NCBI GenBank assembly: GCA_021797055.1
Contig: JAKAAI010000043.1
Span: 1-14,425, forward strand
Origin: Thermoplasmata archaeon
Lineage (GTDB): Archaea > Thermoplasmatota > Thermoplasmata > Thermoplasmatales > Thermoplasmataceae
DNA length: 14,425 bases
Direction: 5' to 3'
Shown: positions 6,518 to 13,459 of the stretch, piece by piece
How positions within the stretch are numbered: the stretch's first letter is position 1
Layout of the letters: every line of letters starts with the position of its first letter
Notes under the pieces: generated by a model
Databases searched by the model: none
Told to the model about the DNA's origin: nothing
What the model saw: the letters and a program-made list of their open reading frames with translations, nothing else
Made by a program: the position numbers and the translations under genes

Positions 6518-7240
6518 ATGGCTAAATACAACTGGTCTTTTCTTAAAATGTCACATTCTGATCCACTTGTTCTGTCTTATGGGAGAGACGGTTACCTGCG
6601 TTCTTCACCTGAAAAATGCCTTAAAAGCGTTATTTCTGGGGAATCCCTCAAGGCGATGGTTTCACTTGTTTCCTATATTGAAAACATGGATAGGTTAAAA
6701 ATGATTGATGGCCCTTTAATTTCCTTCAGGAACCAGTCAGTTTCAACACTTTTGATCTCAAGGGATCGTTATCTTTCTAATGATATAGAAATAGCAGTAT
6801 CTGGAGATACGAGAACAACAGAATTTTACATGGAGCGCGTGCTTGAAGCGATGAGAATCAAATTTAATGTGAAGAGGAGCACAGGAATCGAAGCTTCGGA
6901 TCTCCTGGAGGAATCGCCCTATGCCCTTGTGATAGGAGATGAAGCCCTTAAGGTATATGGATCAAGATACAGGATTCTTCTGGACATTGGTTATGAATTC
7001 TCCAGAATTTTCCAGATGATACCAGTATATGCAGTCAGCACAGCTCTTTTGAATTCGTCTGTCAACTCAGAGGATTTTTTCCTGAAGACGGATCAATTCA
7101 GGTCGAAATGTACTGATGACCTTTCAAGTCGTCTCGGGATATCAAGAATGATTGCATCCAGATATTACTCAAATCTTAGCTATTTACCTTCGTTAAGCAC
7201 AAAGGCAACAATTGACTACGTCTTATCTTTCTTCAGTTGA
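6518..7240 (+). CDS. MqnA-like (chorismate dehydratase/DUF178 family) periplasmic-binding-fold protein
   Basis: This 240-residue protein looks like a divergent member of the MqnA/MqnD family, which acts in the futalosine route of menaquinone synthesis. The central part aligns by eye: SLVSYIEN (48-55), then GPLISFRNQSVSTLLISRD (65-83; family pattern I-x-S-x-G-x-V-x-S-V-x-L-F-S), SGDTRTTEFYMERVL (94-108; D-x-x-S-R-T-S), ALVIGDEAL (135-143; A-L-L-I-G-D-x-A-L), and D-I-G-Y-E-F followed by a P-V-x-A-V-S segment. The N-terminal family motif (Y-L-N-S/T-x-P-L) is degraded to MSHSDPLVLSYG, without the asparagine. Catalysis of chorismate dehydration is therefore doubtful; ligand binding or another role is possible. 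It has no signal peptide. It is co-transcribed with tdh (2-nt gap), a partner with no known link to menaquinone synthesis. Confidence 0.6.
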   Translation: MAKYNWSFLKMSHSDPLVLSYGRDGYLRSSPEKCLKSVISGESLKAMVSLVSYIENMDRLKMIDGPLISFRNQSVSTLLISRDRYLSNDIEIAVSGDTRTTEFYMERVLEAMRIKFNVKRSTGIEASDLLEESPYALVIGDEALKVYGSRYRILLDIGYEFSRIFQMIPVYAVSTALLNSSVNSEDFFLKTDQFRSKCTDDLSSRLGISRMIASRYYSNLSYLPSLSTKATIDYVLSFFS

Positions 7241-7294
7241 TAATGTTTCAAGGTAGAATGATACGAGAACGGTCTTGTCGAAATAAGATTGAAG

Positions 7295-10200
7295 CTAGGC
7301 TTTCAATAGTTCCTTCCTTGCCAGAACCTTTTGTGCATAAATTTTTGCACCGAGATGAGTGAATAATTCCATTGCTTTATTCAGTGACTCGTCTGATTTA
7401 TTGAGGTTTCCAGTACCGTGGTATACAGTTGCAAGAAGCAGCAGATCACGTCCTGCAAAAAACCTGAACCCGAGTTCATTCCATATGTCTATTGAACTGG
7501 TTAATTTATCTTCAGCTTCGTTAAATTTTTCTTCTTGCATGTCTATAACAGCTCCTGCGCGATAATGTAGCGCAGCCAACCATTTTTGATTCAGCGAAGA
7601 AGCCATTTCTCCTAGCAAATCATGTCGCTTGCGTGCCTCGTCCAGTTTACCGTTCCTGGCAAGAGCTTCTGCAGACGTCGAATATATAAGGGCCCTCGGT
7701 AATAATGTCTCGCTGGTAATAGGCTTATCTCTGTACAACATTTCTGCCCTTTCGAGCGCTCTACTGAAATTGTCATAGGCTTCAGTATCTAAGTTATAAA
7801 GGAGTTCTGGAATTATGTGAAGAAATCTGTATTGCATTCCCTCTAATTGGGCTATATTGGCTAAGCATTTTAGGAACTCACCGCTATCTCCGTTGGCAAG
7901 ATAGTACCAGGATAGTACACCATTCTTAAAGGCATTAAAGTGATGATCAACTGAAGTTCCCATTATTGACATTAAATCCTTCCTTGGAATATTGTTCAAT
8001 TCTTGCTTCGCCTCCTCGAAGCCTTTTGCAAAAACAGAGTAAAAATAAGTGCTTTCAAGTTTTAGCAGACTTGTATAATTGTGGCTTCCTTGATTTTCAG
8101 AATCTTCGATAGCAATATCAAAGGTATCTTTAGCCTTTGTGAAATCCATCATAGCAAAAAAGTAATTGTTAGCAAGAAAATCACAAACAACTGACTTTAG
8201 CATTCTCAGATTAACGTTCTTCTCAGTTAATGGATTGGATAACGATTTTATAATATCTTGGTAACCTTGAATAAGGGACTTTATGTCAGCTTCTGATTTT
8301 ATGTCATTGATGGAGAGCCTCACAATTGCCGCCCAAAAAATTAAGGACTTATTGGAAAAATTGTTAACCTTATCCCTGTTTTCTTCTGCGAGCTTCATCA
8401 AAATAGATGACACCCTTTTTGCCTCGTTGATGTCCCCCTGAAGCTGGGCTACCGCAGTATAAGAAAGTAAAAAATTAAATCTTGCTTCAAACGTTTCGTC
8501 GGAGTCCTTAATAGACTCTACTTCTCTGTATATGGTCTGTATCTCGTTTGTATTATATTGAACAAAAATTTCGGCTGATTCTATAAATTGCCTGTCATCG
8601 CCTATTTCCCTAAAAATATCCATAGCCGATCGGGCGTTTTTATAAAGGTTACTAGGATCAATGCCTCTCAGACTTCTGGCAATCTGGAGGTGCAGGTGTG
8701 CAGTTTCCCTTTTCTTTTCGTTCGGATCTGGAAACGGAATTGCGGAGATTATTTCAAGGCAATTTTCATAAGCGTTGGCAGCCTTGGAAAACTCTGCCAT
8801 GGAATAGAATAGATCTGCCTCCTTCTTCCTGTATTTAAAAGATTTTGCAAGATTCCCTCCTTCCTGAAAGTGCTCTGCGAGACTTGAAATTGATAAACCA
8901 TCTATATTTTCTTCCGGAGTACTCTGTTCCATAATCTCACCGATTTTTTCGTGCAACCTTTTTCTTCGGATCATGCTGATGTCTCCGTAAAGTATCTCCC
9001 TGACCTGCGGATCGGTGAAATATATCCTGACAGACCCCATTCCTCCCTTTCTTTCAGAGAGGAATTTCTTTTCTATAAGACCCTCAAGTAGGTCCATGAA
9101 CTTATCCTCGTCATTTATACCGGAAAGTTTCATCAATATTTCATAATCAAAATCCTGACCTATTACGGATGCAGTCCTTAAAAGGTTAAGATAATCCTCA
9201 CTCAATCCCTCCAGTTTAGATTTCACAATGCTTCGCAATGATGTTGGAATCTTTAGCTCAGATAACGACTCCCGGTCCCACGTGCCATCGGCTTTCTGGT
9301 ATATCTGCCTCTTATCGATCAGGTATCTCAGGGTTTCTTCCAGAAAGAGTGGATTTCCATATGTTTTACCATAGATAAGATTTAGAAATTCATCTGATAT
9401 ATTATCAATGCTTTCACCCAAATAATTAGAAATCAACCGTCTTGTGTTCTCTTTATCAAGATTATTAAGTTCAATGATATCAAGAGATCTTGCCTTGATA
9501 GCTTCCTCCATTGCTTTGAATACATCCGATGACTCGTCCAGCGGGTTTGAAGTTCCAACGAGAACGGTCCTCTGTGAACCGACTAATTCGTAGTAGTACT
9601 TGAAAAAATTAAGCGAGTATGCATCCATGTATTGAACATCATCAAAGGAAATGAAAATAGGATTCTCCTTCGACATGTTCTCAATGAAAACAGCTATGGC
9701 CTCATTAAACCTGGCCTTTTGCTGCTGGGGATCAAGTCCATTGAATTCAGGAACTTTGCCGAGTCTGGGGGCAATCTCCGGCACAATCTTCTGCATCTGA
9801 TCAGCATAGTCCCCGCATATTTTGTAAATAAGTTGTGTCGGTTGGGAAGAAACGTATTCACGGAAAATTTCAGAAATAGCTTGGCCAGGAACCCCAGTTT
9901 TGTTCTGACCACACCTGACTGATAATACAGCAAATCCTCTCATAGCTGCGTATGCCCTAGCTTCCTCAAGAAATCTTGTCTTACCGGAACCAGTCTGACC
10001 AACAACCAAGACCATAGAACCTGAACCAATCAGAGCACTGTCTATTAGAGTCCGTATCCTCTTTGTTTCGTTCTCCAGACCTACAATTGGTCTCCTGTGA
10101 TGGCCCGAAGATGTCATTGAAAACGATTCAGTGAATTTACTGTTAAGTGGATTCCTATCGCCCGTCGATTGTGCTTCGCCAGAGTATTTTAAAGATTTCA

Positions 10201-11002
10201 GGGTTGAAAGCAATTCTGAAGCTGATTGGTATCTGGAGAACGGATCCTTTGACATGAGCTTCATAATAACAGACTCAAGATCTTCTGGGAATTCCTTTCT
10301 AATTCTTCTGATTGGGACTGGCATGTCATTTATGTGACTATATATCAGCTTGAGATTGTCCTTGGAGACAAAGGGAGGTTGCCCAGTGGCCATGTTGTAC
10401 ATAACGCAACCAAGTGAGTATAAATCAGAACGAGCATCGTTCTCTCTGCCGAGTGCACTTTCGGGTGATATGAACGCTGGAGTACCAACGATTGCACCTG
10501 CATGTGTCAGTTTAGGGCTATCAACGGACCTGGCAAGGCCAAAGTCCATGAGTTTGGGCACATTATCTTTTGAGATCATAATGTTTTCTGGTTTTATGTC
10601 ACGGTGCAATATTCCAAGTTTGTGCGAGTATTCAAGCGCTTCTGCTATGGAAATCGAAACCCGTACAATCTCTGAGGGTGAAAGAGGAGACTCTTCTTTG
10701 ATGATATCATCCAGACTTCTTCCGTCCACGTATTCTATTACGAGAAAGGGATGGTTATCCACACTGCCTATGTCATAAACAGACACTATGTTTGGATGGC
10801 TCAATTTTGCTGTAGTTTGGGCTTCCCTGTTAAACCGCGTCTCAGTCTCTTCGTCTAAAGATGTCTTAATCATCTTTAACGCAACAGTTCTGCCCAGCAT
10901 TTTATCAGTGCACTTGAATACAATTCCTTTTCCGCCCTCCCCTAACTTCTTTACAACCACGTACCTACCATTGGAAAACGATTTTGGGATTTCTTCGTTC
11001 AT
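7295..11002 (-). CDS. Hanks-type Ser/Thr protein kinase fused to STAND ATPase and TPR-like repeats
   Basis: This 1235-residue soluble protein has three parts. Residues 14-270 form a complete protein kinase: Gly loop GEGGKG (21-26), K43, E60, catalytic HRDIKPEN (133-140), DFG (153-155), SPE (179-181) and D193; an Arg precedes the catalytic Asp (RD type), so regulation by activation-loop phosphorylation is possible. Residues 305-560 form an AAA_16/STAND ATPase with Walker A GQTGSGKT (335-342), Walker B ISFDD (451-455), a sensor-like TSN (484-486) and the GNPLFLEE motif (549-556). A winged-helix-like region (about 590-675) leads into helical TPR-like repeats from about 705 to the end. In bacteria such kinase-STAND proteins often carry GAF, histidine kinase or cyclase domains; here there is none, and no membrane segment. 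Substrate and signal are unknown. A TATA box about 27 nt upstream supports the start. Such architectures are rare in archaea (general knowledge). Confidence 0.92.
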   Translation of the reverse strand: MNEEIPKSFSNGRYVVVKKLGEGGKGIVFKCTDKMLGRTVALKMIKTSLDEETETRFNREAQTTAKLSHPNIVSVYDIGSVDNHPFLVIEYVDGRSLDDIIKEESPLSPSEIVRVSISIAEALEYSHKLGILHRDIKPENIMISKDNVPKLMDFGLARSVDSPKLTHAGAIVGTPAFISPESALGRENDARSDLYSLGCVMYNMATGQPPFVSKDNLKLIYSHINDMPVPIRRIRKEFPEDLESVIMKLMSKDPFSRYQSASELLSTLKSLKYSGEAQSTGDRNPLNSKFTESFSMTSSGHHRRPIVGLENETKRIRTLIDSALIGSGSMVLVVGQTGSGKTRFLEEARAYAAMRGFAVLSVRCGQNKTGVPGQAISEIFREYVSSQPTQLIYKICGDYADQMQKIVPEIAPRLGKVPEFNGLDPQQQKARFNEAIAVFIENMSKENPIFISFDDVQYMDAYSLNFFKYYYELVGSQRTVLVGTSNPLDESSDVFKAMEEAIKARSLDIIELNNLDKENTRRLISNYLGESIDNISDEFLNLIYGKTYGNPLFLEETLRYLIDKRQIYQKADGTWDRESLSELKIPTSLRSIVKSKLEGLSEDYLNLLRTASVIGQDFDYEILMKLSGINDEDKFMDLLEGLIEKKFLSERKGGMGSVRIYFTDPQVREILYGDISMIRRKRLHEKIGEIMEQSTPEENIDGLSISSLAEHFQEGGNLAKSFKYRKKEADLFYSMAEFSKAANAYENCLEIISAIPFPDPNEKKRETAHLHLQIARSLRGIDPSNLYKNARSAMDIFREIGDDRQFIESAEIFVQYNTNEIQTIYREVESIKDSDETFEARFNFLLSYTAVAQLQGDINEAKRVSSILMKLAEENRDKVNNFSNKSLIFWAAIVRLSINDIKSEADIKSLIQGYQDIIKSLSNPLTEKNVNLRMLKSVVCDFLANNYFFAMMDFTKAKDTFDIAIEDSENQGSHNYTSLLKLESTYFYSVFAKGFEEAKQELNNIPRKDLMSIMGTSVDHHFNAFKNGVLSWYYLANGDSGEFLKCLANIAQLEGMQYRFLHIIPELLYNLDTEAYDNFSRALERAEMLYRDKPITSETLLPRALIYSTSAEALARNGKLDEARKRHDLLGEMASSLNQKWLAALHYRAGAVIDMQEEKFNEAEDKLTSSIDIWNELGFRFFAGRDLLLLATVYHGTGNLNKSDESLNKAMELFTHLGAKIYAQKVLARKELLKA

Positions 11003-11025
11003 TTAATGCTTCATTTTTATTATTG

Positions 11026-11033
11026 GAATATAG
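11026..11033 (-). promoter_or_regulatory. TATA box of the kinase-STAND gene
   Basis: On the minus strand the element ctatattc is centred about 27 nt before the ATG at 11002, consistent with leaderless transcription and with that start codon. Confidence 0.55.
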
Positions 11034-11238
11034 TTCATTAAATTTTCGAAGGAAAATAAATGATCAGCCTGTTATTATGGCCCAAATAAACCTGGCTTAG
11101 TATTCCCCTATGTCGCGCGAAGAAGTTAAATTATTTTGTAAATATAATGCACTCAATATGTATTGTCTTCCGTCAAATAATGTGTCTTCAGCATAAAAAT
11201 ATAGCAAATTAGAATGACTTGTTAGAACAGATGTCACC

Positions 11239-11246
11239 TTTATTAA
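11239..11246 (+). promoter_or_regulatory. TATA box of guaB
   Basis: The element tttattaa is centred about 25 nt before the ATG at 11268. No Shine-Dalgarno sequence precedes that ATG (the bases are taccccaac), which fits a leaderless mRNA. Confidence 0.6.
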
Positions 11247-11267
11247 TCACTTATTGCTTACCCCAAC

Positions 11268-12725
11268 ATGTTTGAAGACAAGTTCACAAAGATAAGAGAT
11301 TCGTTCACTTTTGACGATGTTTTGCTTGTCCCGTCAGCAACGAAAGTTGAGCCAAAAGATGCAAATGTATCCACTAATTTTTCCCGCCATATAAAACTCC
11401 GTATCCCGATCGTCAGCTCTCCGATGGATACTGTAACTGAGGAAAACATGGCTGTAGCTATGGCAAGATCCGGTGGACTCGGTATTGTTCACAGGAACCT
11501 GACCGTCAACTCACAACTCAACATGATTACTGCGGTGAAGAGGGAGGAGTCCATGAAGATAAGGAACATACTGACTGTTGACCCCGATACAAAGGTAAGC
11601 GAAGCAATCAGTATAATGAATGAAAAACACATTGCGGGTCTGCCGGTTGTTGCATCGGACAAACTTGTTGGAATTGTCACTAAAAGAGACCTGACCCTTG
11701 TAAATATTTCCAAGAAGACCGTTGAGGAGATAATGACCAAGAAGGTGATTTCAGCTAGAGAGAATATATCAATGGAGGAAGCCCAGGAGATATTGTATAA
11801 AAACAGGATCGAGAAGCTTCCGCTTGTTGATGGCAAGGGCAGGGTTGTTGGAATGATCACTGCCAAGGATATCACGACTCGAACGAAATTCCCTGATGCA
11901 ACAAGAGATGAGGAGGGAAAATTAATGGTAGGTGCTGCCGTTGGCCCATTTGACGTTGATAGGGCTGTAACATTGCAGGCAGGAGGTGCTGATGTAATTG
12001 TTATTGACACTGCCCACTGCCATAACGAGAACGTTATGAATTCCATCAAGAAGATGAGGAAGGCGGTGTCGGTTGATCTTGTTGCTGGAAATATCGCAAC
12101 TGCTAAGGCTGCCGAGGATCTCATTGCTTTGGGGGTTGATGGTTTAAGGGTTGGAATCGGGCCAGGTTCCATTTGTACGACAAGAATTATAGCCGGGGTC
12201 GGGGTGCCGCAGATAACAGCGATATCTGACGTGGCCGAGGTTGCTTATAAGCATAAAGTTCCTGTGATTGGGGACGGCGGAATAAGGTTTTCAGGAGACA
12301 TAGTAAAAGCGATAGCTGCAGGTGCGGATTCTGTAATGGTGGGTTCACTTCTTGCTGGGACAGAAGAGAGCCCTGGAATGGAAATGATACTTAACGGAAG
12401 AAAATACAAGTCTTACAGGGGAATGGGTTCGCTGGGAGCGATCCAGTCTGGTCTCTCAGATAGATATGCAAAGCTTGGTTCAAGTAAATTTGTTGCTGAA
12501 GGGGTAGAGGCGGCAGTCCCGTTCAGTGGAAAGGTGGAAGAGGTGCTTTTCCAGCTTATGGGCGGTCTGAAGTCTGGAATGGGATACGTCGGTGCTGCAG
12601 ACATTAATGCACTTCATAAAGAGACAAAATTTGTCAGGATAACTGCCAATGGCCTGAAAGAGAGCCATCCACATGACATCAAGATAATGATTGAGCCACC
12701 AAATTACCAGCTCTTTCAGCTTTGA
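11268..12725 (+). CDS. guaB: Inosine-5'-monophosphate dehydrogenase
   Basis: This 485-residue enzyme oxidises IMP to XMP with NAD+, the committed step of guanine nucleotide synthesis. N-terminal family motifs are TFDDVLLVP (14-22) and SPMDTVTE (51-58). A CBS-domain pair (about 95-205; GLPVV and KLPLV cores) is inserted in the TIM barrel. The catalytic loop [10 protein letters not shown] (296-305) carries the cysteine C303 that attacks IMP. The phosphate/ribose-binding segment [10 protein letters not shown] (335-344) and the [10 protein letters not shown] segment (382-391) follow, and the flap contains the DRY motif (398-400) with the catalytic arginine R399. Length and domain order are normal for a full IMPDH, so this is not a CBS-only paralogue. 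It has its own promoter, and its last 10 bp overlap the 3' end of the opposing glycosylase gene. Confidence 0.96.
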   Translation: MFEDKFTKIRDSFTFDDVLLVPSATKVEPKDANVSTNFSRHIKLRIPIVSSPMDTVTEENMAVAMARSGGLGIVHRNLTVNSQLNMITAVKREESMKIRNILTVDPDTKVSEAISIMNEKHIAGLPVVASDKLVGIVTKRDLTLVNISKKTVEEIMTKKVISARENISMEEAQEILYKNRIEKLPLVDGKGRVVGMITAKDITTRTKFPDATRDEEGKLMVGAAVGPFDVDRAVTLQAGGADVIVIDTAHCHNENVMNSIKKMRKAVSVDLVAGNIATAKAAEDLIALGVDGLRVGIGPGSICTTRIIAGVGVPQITAISDVAEVAYKHKVPVIGDGGIRFSGDIVKAIAAGADSVMVGSLLAGTEESPGMEMILNGRKYKSYRGMGSLGAIQSGLSDRYAKLGSSKFVAEGVEAAVPFSGKVEEVLFQLMGGLKSGMGYVGAADINALHKETKFVRITANGLKESHPHDIKIMIEPPNYQLFQL

Positions 12726-13342
12726 TCCTCTATCTCCTCAATCCTGTATTTCTTTGTGAGCCATGGGATTTCGTGATCAGCTATATCCTTTGAGGCATCA
12801 GATATCAGGATGAATGTCTCCTGAAATTCTGCCATTCTTTTTGGATTTCTTAGTATTGCAGCGGGATGGAACTGCGGTATGATCAGGTAGTCTCTGAACT
12901 TAAGCATGCGACCGGACATCTCGGTTATTTTTCCTGTGCTGAACCCAAGTATTCCAGCAACAGCAATCAGAGCGGAATTGCCCATTGGCACTATTATCGC
13001 TGGTGAAACTGCAGCGATCTCACGTTTCAGGAAATTAGAGCAGGATCTTATGTGCTCGATCTTAGGTGACTTTCCAACAGGGGGTTTGCATCTGACAGAA
13101 TTCGTAACATAAAGATCTGAGCGCTGCAGCCCTGCTGCACGAAGCGCCTTATCTAGAAGCGCTCCACTTCTCCCTACAAACGGCAACCCGACGGCATCCT
13201 CCTTCGAACCTGGAGCTTCACCGATTACCATGATCCTGGCACCAGAAACGCCAGTTCCGCAGACTGCTTTCTTCCTTGAATAAGAAAGATCGCAGGCCTT
13301 GCAGTTCAAAATTTCTGTACAGAGGTCTGAAAGGGATTCCAT
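12716..13342 (-). CDS. Family-4 uracil-DNA glycosylase with [4Fe-4S] cluster
   Basis: This protein excises uracil from DNA, countering cytosine deamination. Counting from the ATG at 13342 (208 residues), the cluster cysteines are C14, C17, C85 and C101, close to the family spacing. Motif A is GEAPGSKED (41-49), followed by GLPFVGRSGALL. The motif after the third cysteine reads CKPPVGKSP, where relatives have C-R-P-P-x-N-R-x-P. Motif B is HPAAIL (159-164). The frame extends upstream to another ATG at 13384, but I prefer 13342. From there the start MESLSDL and the distance to the first cysteine match archaeal relatives, and a TATA-like element (ctattaat, 13366-13373, minus strand) lies about 27 nt upstream, inside the extra 14 codons of the longer form. 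The gene faces guaB and overlaps it by 10 bp. Confidence 0.92.
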   Translation of the reverse strand: MESLSDLCTEILNCKACDLSYSRKKAVCGTGVSGARIMVIGEAPGSKEDAVGLPFVGRSGALLDKALRAAGLQRSDLYVTNSVRCKPPVGKSPKIEHIRSCSNFLKREIAAVSPAIIVPMGNSALIAVAGILGFSTGKITEMSGRMLKFRDYLIIPQFHPAAILRNPKRMAEFQETFILISDASKDIADHEIPWLTKKYRIEEIEDQS

Positions 13343-13365
13343 TGTCGAATTGATAGCTCTACAAT

Positions 13366-13373
13366 CTATTAAT
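13366..13373 (-). promoter_or_regulatory. TATA box of the uracil-DNA glycosylase gene
   Basis: On the minus strand this is attaatag within an A-rich run (A8 just upstream), centred about 27 nt before the ATG at 13342. It argues for the shorter protein, because the longer reading frame would place coding sequence over the promoter. Confidence 0.5.
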
Positions 13374-13459
13374 TTTTTTTGCATAAATGAGAGTTGAGAT
13401 TGAAGAAGTCTACTTCCTTTCGTACTAAACGTTTACCATGGATTTGATTACAGCAATAT

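Larger units (their letters stand above)
11003..11267. other. Divergent promoter region between the kinase-STAND gene and guaB
   Basis: This 265-bp A/T-rich gap has a TATA box at each end. I see no tRNA, convincing small gene or strong hairpin in its middle. Short A/T stretches (for example 11128-11148 and 11195-11208) could hold further regulatory sites or an alternative promoter. It is the longest intergenic stretch in the window, so a regulator site or small RNA is possible but not supported. Confidence 0.4.

Noticed and set aside
7295..11002. Antiviral STAND (Avs-like) defence protein
   Set aside because: There is no nuclease, TIR, protease or membrane effector domain, and the neighbours are housekeeping genes; a signalling kinase explains it better.
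11003..11267. Small ORFs or an RNA gene in the kinase/guaB gap
   Set aside because: The open frames are about ten codons long with no initiation signals, and no tRNA-like or strong hairpin structure is visible.
12012..12026. Unusual DTAHCHN motif in IMPDH (bacterial enzymes have a DxAHGHS-type motif)
   Set aside because: As I recall, archaeal IMPDHs commonly vary here (AHAHN-like), and the catalytic cysteine, flap arginine and CBS domains are normal.
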